DNA of 64,000 nt from Pseudomonas sp. HR96 (GCF_034059295.1 NZ_CP139141.1:4819001-4883000); one strand, 5' to 3'. Shown: positions 36,569-47,517, counted from the first letter of the stretch. The notes: generated from the letters alone by a model not told the origin. Program-made: numbers and translations.

Positions 36569-38950
36569 TTACACCGGCCGCTCGCCTTGCAGGCGTTGCA
36601 GCTCGGCGTCCAGCTCGTCTACCAAAACCGCCAACGGGCCGACCGCCACTGCGCCGCAAGGCCCACCGGCATGCTCCTCGATGCGCCGGGCGGCGCCTGC
36701 GACAGCTGCCAAGTCGAGCATCAGCGCTGCTCCCGCGATTCGATGGGCGAGGCTGGTCACTGCCCGCCAGTCGCCATTGGCGTGCGCCGCACGAATGCCC
36801 TGGAGGTCGTCCCGCGAGGTCTGCTGGAACAAACCCCGTTGCCCGGCCATCACCTCGCTGATGGTGGTCGCAGTCTTGGCTGCCCGCTGGTCAGGCTCCC
36901 CGGCGCACCATAGCTCGATCATTTCCTTGAGCTCCTGGATGCGCAATGGCTTGCTCAGCAAGCCGTCCATCCCCGCTGCCAGGCAGGTCTGCGCGTGATC
37001 AGCACCGACCATGGCGGAAATGGCGATGACCGGGGTGTGACGGCCATTCACTCTCTCCCTTTCGCGCAGGCGGGTGGCCACGGTGTAGCCGTCCATATCG
37101 GGCAGGTTGCAGTCCAGCAGCACCAGGTCGAACACCTCGTCGTTCAGCAGCTCCAGGCCCGCCTCCCCGGTGCTCGCCTGGGTTACCGCATGGCCCAGGG
37201 TGGCCAATTGCCGCTCGATGACGAACTGATTGACCGGGTGATCCTCGACCACCAGCACTTTCAAGCCGGACACGCTGGCCGGCTCGATACCCGGCTCGGC
37301 CGTCGATAACCCGCTCGGGGCCGCCGCCAGCGCCACCGGTAGTTCGACATGCATGACCGTGCCGCGGCCAGGTTCGCTGTCGACGGTGATATGCCCCTGC
37401 ATCAGATTGACCAGGTCGCGGCAGATGCTCAGGCCCAACCCGGTGCCGCCAAACCGCCGGGTAGTGCTGCGGTCGGCCTGGGTAAAGGCCTTGAACAGGC
37501 GTGCCTGCTGGCGTCGCGGGATACCAATGCCGGTGTCACTGACAGTGATGAGCAAGGTGCCCCGTTCGGGCTGCCCGGGCGCGGCGTCCAGGGTCGCCGC
37601 CAGCTCGACGTAACCCTGCTCGGTGAACTTGATGGCATTGGCCAGGAGATTGTTCAGCACCTGGCGAACCCGATGGGCGTCGAGCACCGGCCAGACCTCC
37701 CGCTCGGCAGGCAACCGCACGTAGAGCAGTAGTCGTTTGTCGGCAGCCCGGGCCTGGGCGATGTCGACGACCTCCTGCAGCAGGGCGCGGATATTCACCG
37801 GCGCGCATTCGAGCTCCAGCTTGTCGGCCTCCATTTTGGAGAAGTCCAGAACGTCATCGAGCAGCTGCAGCAGGGTGACCGAGCTGGCCACCGCTACATT
37901 GGCCAGGCGCGCCTCCGCAGGCGGCAGGCGACCTTGGGCGAGCAGCTCCACCGAAGCGAGGATGGCGTGCATCGGCGTGCGAATCTCGTGGCTCATCACC
38001 GCGAGAAACATCGATTTGTCGCGCTCGCTGCGCTCTGCACGGCGGCGCGCCAGCACCACGCGATAACTGAGAAAGGCCAGAAACAGCACCACGGCAACGC
38101 CCGCAGCGAATTCCAGGCGGTAGTGGTGCAGCATCAGCGACCAGGAGGGCAAACCGTAATCGCTGGACTCCAGCCAGCGGGCAAGCATGCGGTCAGTCTC
38201 CTGGGCGCTGAGCGAAGCCAGGGACTTGTCGATGATCGACAGCAGCACGCGATCATCGGCGCGCACGGCCATGCTCAGCGATGCCGGCATCTGGGTCAGC
38301 ACGCCCGCCACATGCAGCTCGTCGAAATAGCGTCGATGCAGGATGGGAATCACCGCCGCATCGATGTCGATGGCGGCGTAGGCGTGCCCGTTCGCGACCT
38401 CTTCCAGTGCCTCGTCAGGGCTGGCGGTGCCGATGACCTGTATGCCTGGGTACTCCTCGCGCAGCTCGGCGTCATAGGCGGCGCCGCGCTTGACCGCGAC
38501 CACCTTGTTCAGCAGTTGCCGCAGGTCATAGATGACGGCAGCATCCGCCCGGGTGACCACCAGGGTACTGCTGGCGAAATACGGCGCACTGAAGGCGATC
38601 TGTTCGGCCAGTCGCGAGTCGCCCAGTTGGCCGTAGGCAGCGGGAAGCAGGTCGACCTGGCCGTCGATCAGCGCGTGGCGCGCCGAGCTCCAGTGGATGT
38701 CGGGACGAACACTGAAGCGCAGGCCGGACACCCGAGTGATGGCCGCCAGGTACTCTGCGGCCAGGCCCTTGACGGTGCCGTTCTCCAGGTAGGCCAGCGG
38801 CACCCAGGCGGGATCGACGCCGACCCGCAACACGGGGTGCGCCTCGATCCAGGCGAGCTCTTCGCCGGTGAACAGACTGCGGTTCTGGCTGAAGGCTGGT
38901 GCGCAGAGCAACAGCAAGCCGCAGAGCAACACATGCAGAGCCTGGCGCAT
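36569..38950 (-). CDS. BvgS-like hybrid sensor histidine kinase
   Basis: A 793-residue unorthodox kinase. Domain order: signal peptide (about 1-22), one periplasmic SBP_bac_3 (Venus flytrap) domain (about 35-265), a membrane segment (about 280-298), HisKA with H321 (MSHEIRTPM), HATPase (N box near 433-441, SDTGIG, GGTGLGLS), receiver with D613 and K667, and HPt with H736 (LAHRIAG). This H-D-H layout feeds a BvgA-like regulator, encoded next door. Only one flytrap domain is seen, whereas BvgS has two. The ligand is unknown. The ATG at 38950 is chosen for the signal peptide. Confidence 0.93.
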   Translation of the reverse strand: MRQALHVLLCGLLLLCAPAFSQNRSLFTGEELAWIEAHPVLRVGVDPAWVPLAYLENGTVKGLAAEYLAAITRVSGLRFSVRPDIHWSSARHALIDGQVDLLPAAYGQLGDSRLAEQIAFSAPYFASSTLVVTRADAAVIYDLRQLLNKVVAVKRGAAYDAELREEYPGIQVIGTASPDEALEEVANGHAYAAIDIDAAVIPILHRRYFDELHVAGVLTQMPASLSMAVRADDRVLLSIIDKSLASLSAQETDRMLARWLESSDYGLPSWSLMLHHYRLEFAAGVAVVLFLAFLSYRVVLARRRAERSERDKSMFLAVMSHEIRTPMHAILASVELLAQGRLPPAEARLANVAVASSVTLLQLLDDVLDFSKMEADKLELECAPVNIRALLQEVVDIAQARAADKRLLLYVRLPAEREVWPVLDAHRVRQVLNNLLANAIKFTEQGYVELAATLDAAPGQPERGTLLITVSDTGIGIPRRQQARLFKAFTQADRSTTRRFGGTGLGLSICRDLVNLMQGHITVDSEPGRGTVMHVELPVALAAAPSGLSTAEPGIEPASVSGLKVLVVEDHPVNQFVIERQLATLGHAVTQASTGEAGLELLNDEVFDLVLLDCNLPDMDGYTVATRLRERERVNGRHTPVIAISAMVGADHAQTCLAAGMDGLLSKPLRIQELKEMIELWCAGEPDQRAAKTATTISEVMAGQRGLFQQTSRDDLQGIRAAHANGDWRAVTSLAHRIAGAALMLDLAAVAGAARRIEEHAGGPCGAVAVGPLAVLVDELDAELQRLQGERPV

Positions 38951-39086
38951 CACGGTCTGTCCTGGTCGGTGGGAAATGCTGATGAGGGAGGCGAAGAGCA
39001 GAAGTCTATACCGCAGCAAGGCTGCAACGACACGCGCCAATTGCAAGCGAACGTCTCAAGGCCGCTGCGCACGAGCCAGAAGCAAA

Positions 39087-39118
39087 GACCCCGCGTCGGC
39101 GGGTGCCGGCGCGGGGTC
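39087..39118 (-). terminator. Terminator of cysD-cysNC
   Basis: The 9-bp stem GACCCCGCG/CGCGGGGTC with a structured loop is followed on the minus strand by TTTGCTT. It lies 27 bp past the cysNC stop and separates it from the kinase gene. Confidence 0.65.
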
Positions 39119-39144
39119 GGGTGTTGCGAGGAAGTGGCGGCCGG

Positions 39145-41046
39145 TCAGATGGCGCCGCGCAGACGCAGCAGGTCCAGCACCTGTTTAACCCCTTCGTCCA
39201 CCGACAACGACTGGGTGTCGACCACCAGGTCGGCCCCCAGCGGCACGTCGTAGGGGAAGGACTCACCCGGAATGTTGTCCTTGTCGGCCGCATACAGCCC
39301 TTGCGGGTCACGCTCGCGGCAGGCCTGGGGCGAAGCCTGGACATACACGGTGATCAACCGGTCGCTGCCGATCAGGTCCCGGGCCTGGTCGCGGCCGGCG
39401 GCGTCCGGTGCGACGAACGCGGCGAGGGTGATCATCCCGGCCTCGTTGAACTGGCGCGCGACATGGGCGGCACGGCGCCAGTTTTCGGTACGCCCGGCGC
39501 GATCCTGGGCCAGGCCCTTGTTCAGGTCGTGCCGCAGGTTCTGGCCGTCGAGCACATAGACGGCGCGGCCCTGGTCGAACAGCTTGCGCTCCACGGCATA
39601 GGCCAGCGTGCTCTTGCCAGCGCCGGACAGGCCGGTAAACAGCACGGTGGCCGGTTGCTGGCCAAGGCGCAGGGCACGCTCCTCGGTGGTGACATGCGCC
39701 AGCTTGCCATGGTTACCGCTGCCGCCATGGGGCACTACCGGCGGCGCGACGATCATGCCGGCGCCCACGGTGCCATTGGTCATGCGGTCGATGACAATGA
39801 AAGCACCGGTGGTGCGATTGCTGTCGTAGCCGTCCAGGGCGATCGGCGCGTCGAGGGCGATGCGCACCTTGCCGATCTCGTTGAGGCTCAGGGAGCTCGC
39901 CGGCCCTTCGGCCAGAGTGTTCACATCGACCCGGTTGACGATGCTGGCGATGGAACCTGGCACGTAGCTGGTGGCGCGCTTGATGTCGTATTTCTTGCCC
40001 GGCAGCATCGGCTCTTCGGCCATCCACACCAGCATGGCTTCGAAGCTGTCGGTGACCGTCGGCACGTTGTCGGCATGCACCAGCAGGTCGCCGCGTGAGA
40101 TGTCGATCTCGTCTTCCATGGTCAGGGTCACGGCCTGGCCCGGGCCAGCATGCTCCAACTCGCCTTCGAAGGTGACGATGGACTTGACCCGGCTCTTCTT
40201 GCCCGAAGGCAGCACCACCACTTCATCGCCCTTGTGCACCACGCCGCTGGCGAGGGTGCCGGCAAAGCCGCGGAAGTTGAGGTTGGGGCGGTTGACGTAC
40301 TGCACCGGGAAACGCAGGTCGGTGAGGTTGCGGTCGGCCGCCACTTCCACGGTTTCGAGGATTTCCATCAGGGTCTGGCCGGTGTACCACGGCGACTGCT
40401 CGCTGTGGTTGACCACGTTGTCACCCTTGAGCGCCGACATCGGCACGAAGTGCAGGCTGCTTGGCTTGAGCTTGATGCCCTCGGCAAACTTCAGGTAGTC
40501 GGCCTTGATCGACTCGAACAGGTTCTGGTCGAAACCCTTGAGGTCCATCTTGTTGATGGCCACCACTATGTGCTTGATGCCCAGCAGCGACGCGATGAAG
40601 CTGTGCCGGCGAGTCTGGGTCTGCACGCCATAGCGGGCGTCGACGAGGATGATCGCCAGGTCGCAGGTGGAGGCGCCGGTGGCCATGTTGCGGGTGTACT
40701 GCTCATGGCCCGGGGTGTCGGCGATGATGAACTTGCGCTTGGCGGTGGAGAAATAGCGGTAGGCCACATCGATGGTGATGCCCTGCTCGCGCTCGGCCTG
40801 CAGGCCGTCGACCAGCAGCGCCAGGTCGATGTCGTCACCGGTGGTGCCGCTTTTCTTCGAGTCGCGGGAGATGGCTTCAAGGTGATCTTCATAGATCATC
40901 TTGGAATCGTGCAGCAGGCGGCCGATCAGCGTGCTCTTGCCGTCATCGACGTTGCCGCAGGTGAGAAAGCGCAGCAGCTCTTTACGCTCGTGCTGGGCCA
41001 GGTAGGCGAGGATGTCCTCGCTGATCAATTCAGAAACATGCGACAT
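39145..41046 (-). CDS. cysNC: Bifunctional sulfate adenylyltransferase GTPase / APS kinase CysNC
   Basis: The N-terminal part (CysN) is an EF-Tu-like GTPase that drives CysD-catalysed APS formation. The C-terminal part (CysC) phosphorylates APS to PAPS. It has 633 residues. GTPase motifs: GNVDDGKST (31-39), DTPGH (110-114), NKMD (165-168). The APS-kinase P-loop GLSGAGKST is at 472-480. It starts 15 bp after cysD. The fusion is typical of pseudomonads. Confidence 0.97.
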   Translation of the reverse strand: MSHVSELISEDILAYLAQHERKELLRFLTCGNVDDGKSTLIGRLLHDSKMIYEDHLEAISRDSKKSGTTGDDIDLALLVDGLQAEREQGITIDVAYRYFSTAKRKFIIADTPGHEQYTRNMATGASTCDLAIILVDARYGVQTQTRRHSFIASLLGIKHIVVAINKMDLKGFDQNLFESIKADYLKFAEGIKLKPSSLHFVPMSALKGDNVVNHSEQSPWYTGQTLMEILETVEVAADRNLTDLRFPVQYVNRPNLNFRGFAGTLASGVVHKGDEVVVLPSGKKSRVKSIVTFEGELEHAGPGQAVTLTMEDEIDISRGDLLVHADNVPTVTDSFEAMLVWMAEEPMLPGKKYDIKRATSYVPGSIASIVNRVDVNTLAEGPASSLSLNEIGKVRIALDAPIALDGYDSNRTTGAFIVIDRMTNGTVGAGMIVAPPVVPHGGSGNHGKLAHVTTEERALRLGQQPATVLFTGLSGAGKSTLAYAVERKLFDQGRAVYVLDGQNLRHDLNKGLAQDRAGRTENWRRAAHVARQFNEAGMITLAAFVAPDAAGRDQARDLIGSDRLITVYVQASPQACRERDPQGLYAADKDNIPGESFPYDVPLGADLVVDTQSLSVDEGVKQVLDLLRLRGAI

Positions 41047-41061
41047 GAATACACCCTCCCC

Positions 41062-41979
41062 TTAGAAATAGCCCTGACGTTTCTTTTCTTCCATGGAGCC
41101 GGCACCGTCGTGGTCGATGACCCGGCCCTGGCGTTCGGAGGTTCGCGTCAGGAGCATTTCCTGGATGATGTCGGTGAGGCTGGTCGCCTCGGACTCGACG
41201 GCACCGGTCAACGGGTAGTCGCCCAGGGTGCGGAAACGGACCTTCTTCTTGACGATGCGCTGCTTGTCCTCGTCGCTGAGGTGGTTACGCAAGCGATCGT
41301 CGTCGATCATGATCCAGGTACCGTTCATCTCGATGACTTCGCGCTCGGCGGCAAAGTACAGCGGCACGATCGGGATGCCTTCCAGGTAGATGTACTGCCA
41401 GATGTCCAGCTCGGTCCAGTTGGACAGCGGGAACACACGGATCGACTCGCCTTTGTTGACGTTGCCGTTGTACACGTTCCACAGTTCCGGACGCTGGTTC
41501 TTGGGGTCCCAGCGGTGCTTGCTGTCGCGGAACGAGTAGACTCGCTCCTTGGCCCGCGACTTTTCTTCGTCGCGGCGCGCGCCACCGAAGGCCGCGTCGA
41601 AACCGTGCTTGTCCAGAGCCTGCTTGAGGCCTTCGGTCTTCATGATGTCGGTGTGCTTGGCACTGCCGTGGGTCAGCGGGCTGACGTTCTGCGCCACGCC
41701 ATCCGGATTGATGTGCACGATCAGGTCCAGGCCCATTTCCTTGACCATGTGATCACGGAACGCGTACATCTCCTGGAACTTCCAGCGAGTGTCGACGTGC
41801 ATCACAGGAAACGGCAGCTTGCCGGGGAAGAAAGCCTTGCGTGCCAGGTGCAGCATCACGGCAGAGTCCTTGCCCACAGAGTAGAGCATCACCGGGTTGT
41901 CGAACTCGGCGGCGACCTCGCGGATGATATGGATACTCTCCGCCTCCAGCTGTTTCAAATGCGTCAGTTTGTCGACCAT
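41062..41979 (-). CDS. cysD: Sulfate adenylyltransferase subunit CysD
   Basis: CysD forms APS from sulfate and ATP in assimilatory sulfur metabolism. The 305-residue PAPS-reductase-like protein has the PP-loop [13 protein letters not shown] near residue 33 and the conserved [15 protein letters not shown]. It is first in the cysD-cysNC operon. An upstream palindrome may be the activator site. Confidence 0.98.
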   Translation of the reverse strand: MVDKLTHLKQLEAESIHIIREVAAEFDNPVMLYSVGKDSAVMLHLARKAFFPGKLPFPVMHVDTRWKFQEMYAFRDHMVKEMGLDLIVHINPDGVAQNVSPLTHGSAKHTDIMKTEGLKQALDKHGFDAAFGGARRDEEKSRAKERVYSFRDSKHRWDPKNQRPELWNVYNGNVNKGESIRVFPLSNWTELDIWQYIYLEGIPIVPLYFAAEREVIEMNGTWIMIDDDRLRNHLSDEDKQRIVKKKVRFRTLGDYPLTGAVESEATSLTDIIQEMLLTRTSERQGRVIDHDGAGSMEEKKRQGYF

Positions 41980-42075
41980 GGCTACTCACGAATCATTGCG
42001 TTTATGGGGCCAGACGGCAGGCCTTTGGGCGGCCAGCGGGCCGTGTTCGAGCCGGCCACTTTATCATGGAGACTG

Positions 42076-42122
42076 ATTCTATTGACCGGCCTTGGTATAT
42101 CGAAACGGTATAACGATATACC
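42076..42122 (-). promoter_or_regulatory. cysD promoter with a 9-bp inverted repeat (candidate CysB site)
   Basis: GGTATATCG and CGATATACC (42094-42102 and 42114-42122) form a perfect inverted repeat with an 11-bp centre. A TAGAAT -10 lies at 42076-42081, while the -35 is poor, as expected for an activator-dependent promoter. CysB control is inferred from the gene's function; I cannot confirm the motif. Confidence 0.5.
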
Positions 42123-42153
42123 CGCAGGTTTGGTGCCAAATGTTTCGACAGCC

Positions 42154-42912
42154 TCAGATCGGGTTGGCGCAATCGATGAACAGGTGCTCGACTGCGAAAC
42201 GCCGGGCCAGGTATTCACCCAGTGCCTGCACACCATAGCGCTCGGTGGCGTGGTGGCCGGCAGCGATGAAACTGATGCCGTTTTCCCTGGCGCTGTGAAA
42301 GGTCTGCTCCGAGGCTTCGCCACTGATATAGAGGTCGACCCCGGCTGCCACCGCGTGATCGATGTAACCCTGGCCACCGCCGGTGCACCAGCCCACCCGC
42401 CGGATCATCTCCGGCCCCTCGACCAGTAGCGGCTCACGGCCTGTCACCTCCTGAACCCGGCGTGCGAAGTCGCGCGGCGACACCGGCTCGGCCAGCGAGC
42501 CGACCAACCCGACCACCTTGCTGTCGGCCGGATCGAGCGCGCTTTCCACGGTAATGTCGAGGTGCCGGGCCAGTTGCACGTTGTTGCCGACTTCAGGGTG
42601 CAGATCGAGTGGCAGGTGGTAGGCCAACAGGCTGATGTCATGCTTGAGCAGGGTCTTCAGGCGTCGCTGCTTCATGCCGGTGACACAGGGGTTTTCGCCT
42701 TTCCAGAAATAGCCATGGTGCACCAGGATCAGGTCGGCCTGGGCCTGGACGGCAGCATCGAGCAGCGCCTGGCTGGCGGTCACGCCACTGACGATGCGCA
42801 TGACCTGCGGGCGGCCTTCGACTTGCAGCCCATTGGGACAGTAGTCGTGGATTTTCGCACTGTTGAGGTAGCGATCGGCTTCTTCGACCAAGGTATTCAA
42901 GGCAACGGCCAT
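42154..42912 (-). CDS. NIF3/YbgI family metal-binding protein
   Basis: A 252-residue NIF3-like (GTP cyclohydrolase I type 2 / YbgI) protein, with metal-binding motifs LILVHHGYFWKG and the C-terminal AGHHATE. Its reaction is not established. The ATG at 42912 follows GGAGG, and an upstream extension is unlikely. It is divergent from algW, the usual Pseudomonas neighbour. Confidence 0.9.
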   Translation of the reverse strand: MAVALNTLVEEADRYLNSAKIHDYCPNGLQVEGRPQVMRIVSGVTASQALLDAAVQAQADLILVHHGYFWKGENPCVTGMKQRRLKTLLKHDISLLAYHLPLDLHPEVGNNVQLARHLDITVESALDPADSKVVGLVGSLAEPVSPRDFARRVQEVTGREPLLVEGPEMIRRVGWCTGGGQGYIDHAVAAGVDLYISGEASEQTFHSARENGISFIAAGHHATERYGVQALGEYLARRFAVEHLFIDCANPI

Positions 42913-42975
42913 GGGGCCTCCGCAAACTGGATGTAAAGAGGATGAAAAGGCCGTTCGGCGAACAGAAAGCCCTCG

Positions 42976-42981
42976 TATAAT
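42976..42981 (+). promoter_or_regulatory. algW promoter -10
   Basis: A perfect TATAAT about 104 bp upstream of the algW ATG; the -35 at 17 bp is poor (GTTCGG). It lies in the divergent NIF3-like/algW region. Confidence 0.45.
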
Positions 42982-43084
42982 GGCGCCCATTATGGGCCCT
43001 TCGCCGCGGTTGCAGAACCGGCTGCATGGCAATGTTCGCCTGACCTCCCCCGATCACTCCTACTGCTGACTGCGGAATCGTTCA

Positions 43085-44251
43085 ATGTTCAAGGCACTGC
43101 GTTTTTTTGGCTGGCCGTTGCTGACGGGCGTGCTGATCGCCCTGTTGATTATTCAGCGCTTTCCCGAGTGGGTCGGCCTGCCCAGCCAGGACGTCAACCT
43201 GCAGCAGGCCCCGCAGGCCATCAGCAGCCTGCAGGGGCCGGTCACCTACGCCGATGCCGTGGTTGCCGCAGCGCCGTCAGTGGTCAATCTCTACACCACC
43301 AAGGCGGTCAACAAGGCCGCCCACCCGCTGTTCGATGACCCACAGTTCCGGCGCTTCTTCGGCGACAATTCGCCCAAGCAGAAGCGCTGGGAGTCGAGCC
43401 TCGGCTCGGGCGTGATCATGAGCCCCGAAGGCTACGTACTGACCAACAACCATGTGGTCGCGGGTGCCGACCAGATCGTCGTGGCGCTCAAGGACGGCCG
43501 CGAAACCCTGGCCCGAGTGATCGGCAGCGATCCGGAGACTGACCTGGCGGTGGTCAAAATCGACCTCAAGAACCTCACGGCCATCACCATCGGCAGTTCC
43601 GACAGCATCCGCATCGGCGACATCGCGCTGGCCATCGGCAACCCCTTCGGTGTCGGTCAGACAGTCACCATGGGCATCATCAGTGCCACCGGGCGCAACC
43701 AGCTGGGGCTCAATACCTACGAAGACTTCATCCAGACCGACGCGGCGATCAACCCGGGCAACTCCGGCGGTGCGCTGGTGGACGCGCGCGGCAATCTGAC
43801 CGGGATCAACACGGCGATCTTTACCCGCTCCGGCGGCTCCCAGGGCATTGGCTTTGCCATTCCCACCAAGCTGGCGCTGGAGGTGATGAAATCGATCATC
43901 GAACACGGCCAGGTGATTCGTGGCTGGCTGGGTATCGAAGTGCAACCGCTGACGGCGGAGCTTGCGCAATCCTACGGGCTCAAGGACCGCCCAGGCATCG
44001 TGGTGTCCGGGGTATTCCGCGACGGGCCGGCGGCGAAAGCCGGACTCAAGCAGAGCGATGTGATTCTCAGCATCGACGGCGAACCGGCCGGCGACGGCCG
44101 CCGCTCGATGAACCAGGTGGCGCGCACCAAGCCGGGCGACAAGATTGCCATCCAGGTGATGCGCAATGGCAAGGAGTTGAAGCTGCTGGCCGAAGTGGGC
44201 CTGCGCCCGCCACCGGCGGCTGCAGCAGCGCCGGCGGCCGAGCAGCCTTGA
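43085..44251 (+). CDS. algW: Periplasmic serine protease AlgW (DegS-like)
   Basis: AlgW is the inner-membrane-anchored site-1 protease that cleaves the anti-sigma factor MucA in response to misfolded outer-membrane proteins. The 388-residue protein has an N-terminal membrane anchor (about 8-23). The trypsin-like domain has the triad H123, D153, S227 (GNSGG), and one PDZ domain spans about 275-370. The Pro/Ala-rich C-terminal tail is low complexity. It converges on hisC. Confidence 0.97.
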   Translation: MFKALRFFGWPLLTGVLIALLIIQRFPEWVGLPSQDVNLQQAPQAISSLQGPVTYADAVVAAAPSVVNLYTTKAVNKAAHPLFDDPQFRRFFGDNSPKQKRWESSLGSGVIMSPEGYVLTNNHVVAGADQIVVALKDGRETLARVIGSDPETDLAVVKIDLKNLTAITIGSSDSIRIGDIALAIGNPFGVGQTVTMGIISATGRNQLGLNTYEDFIQTDAAINPGNSGGALVDARGNLTGINTAIFTRSGGSQGIGFAIPTKLALEVMKSIIEHGQVIRGWLGIEVQPLTAELAQSYGLKDRPGIVVSGVFRDGPAAKAGLKQSDVILSIDGEPAGDGRRSMNQVARTKPGDKIAIQVMRNGKELKLLAEVGLRPPPAAAAAPAAEQP

Positions 44252-44259
44252 TTGGGTAA

Positions 44260-44288
44260 CCACAGGGCTGATCAAGCCGGCCCTGTGG
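44260..44288. terminator. Inverted repeat between algW and hisC
   Basis: CCACAGGGC/GCCCTGTGG is a perfect 9-bp stem with an 11-nt loop in the convergent gap. No T-run follows on either strand, so its terminator activity is uncertain. Confidence 0.45.
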
Positions 44289-44339
44289 CCTCGGGACCAC
44301 GCACCTCCCACTAGGGGGCCGCATCCCGATGTGTCGACC

Positions 44340-45386
44340 TTATCCGAGCGCGTCGATGAGCGCCTGATTCTGCTCCGGCGTGCCGATGCTGATGCGCAGG
44401 AACTGGGCGATGCGCGGCTGCTTGAAGTGGCGCACGATCACACCCTTTTCGCGCAGGCGCGCCGCCAGTTCGCCAGCATCCTGGTGGGGATGCCGGACGA
44501 AGATGAAGTTGGCAGCCGACGGCAACACTTCAAAGCCCCTGTCCTGCAGCTGCGCCACCAACTGCTCGCGACTGGTGATAACGGCCTGGCGGGTCTGTTC
44601 GAACCAGGCCTGGTCCTCGAACGCTGCCGTGGCACCGACCAGCGCCAGGCGGTCGATCGGGTAGGAGTTGAAGCTGTTCTTGATCCGCTCCAGCGCCTCG
44701 ATCAGGTCTGGATGGCCCACCGCGAGGCCGACCCGCAGCCCCGCCAACGAACGGGATTTGGACAGAGTCTGGGTCACCAGCAGGTTGGGGTAGCGATCGA
44801 CCAACGCGATAGCGGTCTGGCCACCGAAATCGATGTAGGCCTCATCGACCACCACCACCGAATCCGGACTGGCCTTGACCAGCGCCTCGACCGCATCAAG
44901 TGCGAGCACACAGCCCGTGGGCGCGTTGGGGTTGGGAAAAATGATGCCGGCGTTTGGCCGGGCGTAATCCTCGACGCAGATCTGGAACTGCTCATCGAGC
45001 GGCACCGCCTCGAACGGGATGCCGTACAGGCCACAATAGACCGGGTAGAAGCTGTAGCTGATGTCGGGAAACAGCAGCGGCTGATCGTGTTTGAACAAGC
45101 CGTGGAAGATGTGCGCCAGCACCTCGTCCGAACCATTGCCGAGGAAGACCTGGCGCGGCTGCACACCGTAGTACTCGGCCACGGCCTGCTTGAGCAGGTC
45201 GCTGTTGGGGTCAGGGTACAGGCGCAGGTTGTCGCCCAGCTCGGCGCGCATGGCTTCGAGTGCCTTGGGCGACGGGCCATAGGGGTTTTCGTTGGTGTTG
45301 AGCTTGACCAGATTGGCGATCTTGGGTTGCTCGCCGGGCACGTAAGGCACCAGCTCCTTGACGAAATCACTCCAGAACTTGCTCAT
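44340..45386 (-). CDS. hisC: Histidinol-phosphate aminotransferase HisC
   Basis: HisC is a PLP enzyme that converts imidazole-acetol phosphate to histidinol phosphate. It has 348 residues, with N-terminal [14 protein letters not shown], the PLP lysine K210 in [14 protein letters not shown], and DEAYIDFGG. The ATG at 45386 is 1 bp after the hisD stop. It ends the hisG-hisD-hisC run. Confidence 0.97.
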   Translation of the reverse strand: MSKFWSDFVKELVPYVPGEQPKIANLVKLNTNENPYGPSPKALEAMRAELGDNLRLYPDPNSDLLKQAVAEYYGVQPRQVFLGNGSDEVLAHIFHGLFKHDQPLLFPDISYSFYPVYCGLYGIPFEAVPLDEQFQICVEDYARPNAGIIFPNPNAPTGCVLALDAVEALVKASPDSVVVVDEAYIDFGGQTAIALVDRYPNLLVTQTLSKSRSLAGLRVGLAVGHPDLIEALERIKNSFNSYPIDRLALVGATAAFEDQAWFEQTRQAVITSREQLVAQLQDRGFEVLPSAANFIFVRHPHQDAGELAARLREKGVIVRHFKQPRIAQFLRISIGTPEQNQALIDALG

Positions 45387-45387
45387 T

Positions 45388-46713
45388 TCAGACCTCCTTG
45401 CTGTCGTCGAGGATGCGGTATTCGGCGCTGCGCGCGTGAGCGCTGAGGGACTCGCCACGGGCCAGCACCGAGGCGGTCTTGCCCAGTTCGGAGGCGCCCT
45501 CTGGCGAGCAGAAGATGATCGAGGAGCGCTTCTGGAAGTCGTACACCCCCAGCGGCGAAGAGAACCGCGCGGTGCCGGAAGTGGGCAGCACGTGGTTGGG
45601 CCCGGCGCAGTAATCGCCCAGCGCCTCGCTGGTGTGGCGGCCCATGAAGATCGCGCCGGCGTGACGGATGTGCGGCAGCCAGGCCTGGGGGTCGGCCACC
45701 GACAGTTCGAGGTGCTCGGGAGCGATGCGGTTGGCCACTTCGATGGCCTGTTCCATGTCACGCACCTTGATCAGGGCGCCGCGGCCGTTGATCGAGGTGT
45801 TGATGATGGCGGCGCGGTCCATGGTCGGCAAAAGTTTGTCGATGCTCGCCGCGACCTTGTCGAGAAACTCGGCGTCGGGGCTGACCAGGATGGCCTGGGC
45901 GTCTTCGTCGTGTTCGGCCTGGGAGAACAGGTCCATGGCGATCCAGTCCGGATCGGTGCCGCCGTCGCAGACCACGAGGATTTCCGAAGGCCCGGCGATC
46001 ATGTCGATGCCGACCTGGCCGAACACGTGGCGCTTGGCCGTGGCTACATAGATATTGCCCGGCCCTACCACCTTGTCCACCTGGGGTACGCTCTCGGTGC
46101 CGTAGGCCAGTGCGGCCACGGCCTGCGCCCCGCCGATGGTGAAGACTCGGTCGACACCGGCGATGCAGGCAGCGGCCAGCACCAGCTCGTTGATTTCGCC
46201 GCGCGGGGTCGGCACCACCATGACCACCTCGGTGACCCCGGCGACCTTGGCCGGGATCGCGTTCATCAACACCGAGGAAGGGTAGGACGCCTTGCCGCCC
46301 GGCACGTACAGGCCGGCACGGTCCAGCGGTGTGACCTTCTGGCCAAGCACCGTGCCATCGGCCTCGGTGTAGCTCCAGGAGTCCTGCTTCTGTTTCTCGT
46401 GGTAGCTGCGCACGCGCGCGGCGGCGGTTTCCAGGGCTTGGCGCTGCTCGGCGGTGATGCGCGTGAGGGCCAGCTCGAGCCGCGCGCGCGGCAGGATCAG
46501 GTCCGCCATGGACGCCACTTCGAGGCCGTCGAAACGCTGAGTGAATTCCACCACGGCGGCATCGCCGCGCTCGCGTACCGCCTTGATGATGTCCAGCACC
46601 CGCTGATTGACCGAGTCGTCGGACACGCTTTCCCAGCTCAGCAGATGATCCAGATGCCTGGCGAAATCGGCATCGGTGGCGTCGAGTCGGGCGATTGCAG
46701 TGGGAGCGGTCAT
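45388..46713 (-). CDS. hisD: Histidinol dehydrogenase HisD
   Basis: HisD oxidises histidinol to histidine in two NAD-dependent steps using zinc. It has 441 residues, with the conserved [30 protein letters not shown] and APEHLEL motifs. It is 125 bp downstream of hisG and 1 bp upstream of hisC. The start is the first ATG. Confidence 0.98.
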   Translation of the reverse strand: MTAPTAIARLDATDADFARHLDHLLSWESVSDDSVNQRVLDIIKAVRERGDAAVVEFTQRFDGLEVASMADLILPRARLELALTRITAEQRQALETAAARVRSYHEKQKQDSWSYTEADGTVLGQKVTPLDRAGLYVPGGKASYPSSVLMNAIPAKVAGVTEVVMVVPTPRGEINELVLAAACIAGVDRVFTIGGAQAVAALAYGTESVPQVDKVVGPGNIYVATAKRHVFGQVGIDMIAGPSEILVVCDGGTDPDWIAMDLFSQAEHDEDAQAILVSPDAEFLDKVAASIDKLLPTMDRAAIINTSINGRGALIKVRDMEQAIEVANRIAPEHLELSVADPQAWLPHIRHAGAIFMGRHTSEALGDYCAGPNHVLPTSGTARFSSPLGVYDFQKRSSIIFCSPEGASELGKTASVLARGESLSAHARSAEYRILDDSKEV

Positions 46714-46838
46714 AGCGGGGGCCTCAAATGGATGACAAAGACTCAGGCGCCCTAAATTACTACGCTATCCGCGCGGGCACCTGAGAATCTGGCTATGAGG
46801 CGGATAGAGGCATCGCGCGGCGAGTGCCGCGCACGAAC

Positions 46839-47474
46839 TCAGCCGCGGTGTCGCGATTCGACCGCCTGGCGCAGGGTATCGATCAGCGACTGGATGCGGG
46901 CGTGCTGCATCTTCATCGAAGCCTTGTTGACCACCAGCCGCGAGCTGATCATGGCGATCAGCTCCTGGGGCTCGAGGCCATTGGCGCGCAGCGTGTTGCC
47001 GGTGTCGACCACGTCGATGATCTTGTCGGCCAGGCCCACCAGGGGTGCCAGTTCCATGGAACCGTACAGCTTGATGATGTCGACCTGACGGCCCTGTTCG
47101 GCGTAGTAACGCTTGGCCACATTGACGAACTTGGTCGCCACGCGCAGACGGCCCTTGGGCTCGGCTGCGCCCACGGCGCCGGCGGTCATCAGCTTGCACT
47201 GGGCAATCTGCAGGTCCAGCGGCTCGTACAGGCCCTGGCCGCTGTACTCCATGAGCACGTCCTTGCCGGCCACGCCGAGGTCGGCCGCGCCGTGTTCGAC
47301 ATAGGTAGGCACATCGGTGGCACGGACGATCAGCAGACGCACATCGGCCTGGGTCGTGGGAATGATCAGCTTGCGGCTCTTGTCGGGGTTCTCGGTGGGC
47401 ACGATGCCCGCCTCCGCCAGCAATGGCAGGGTGTCATCGAGAATTCGGCCCTTGGACAACGCAATGGTCAGCAT
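46839..47474 (-). CDS. hisG: ATP phosphoribosyltransferase HisG (short form)
   Basis: HisG catalyses the first and feedback-regulated step of histidine synthesis. At 211 residues it is the short (HisGS) form lacking the C-terminal regulatory domain, so it should need HisZ, which is not in this window. Motifs: [11 protein letters not shown] and [14 protein letters not shown]. The ATG at 47474 is chosen by similarity. It is preceded by the murA terminator. Confidence 0.97.
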   Translation of the reverse strand: MLTIALSKGRILDDTLPLLAEAGIVPTENPDKSRKLIIPTTQADVRLLIVRATDVPTYVEHGAADLGVAGKDVLMEYSGQGLYEPLDLQIAQCKLMTAGAVGAAEPKGRLRVATKFVNVAKRYYAEQGRQVDIIKLYGSMELAPLVGLADKIIDVVDTGNTLRANGLEPQELIAMISSRLVVNKASMKMQHARIQSLIDTLRQAVESRHRG

Positions 47475-47492
47475 GGGAAACGTCAGCCCTTC

Positions 47493-47517
47493 AAAAAAAG
47501 AGCGCATTGCTGCGCTC
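47493..47517 (-). terminator. Terminator between murA and hisG
   Basis: On the minus strand the 7-bp stem GAGCGCA/TGCGCTC with a 4-nt loop is followed by seven T, just upstream of hisG. It ends ibaG-murA transcription or attenuates read-through into hisG. Confidence 0.85.

Noticed and set aside
46815..46832. GCGCGGC/GCCGCGC hairpin after hisG as a terminator
   Set aside because: It has no T-run on the minus strand and lies at the hisG stop; hisG-hisD read-through is more likely.
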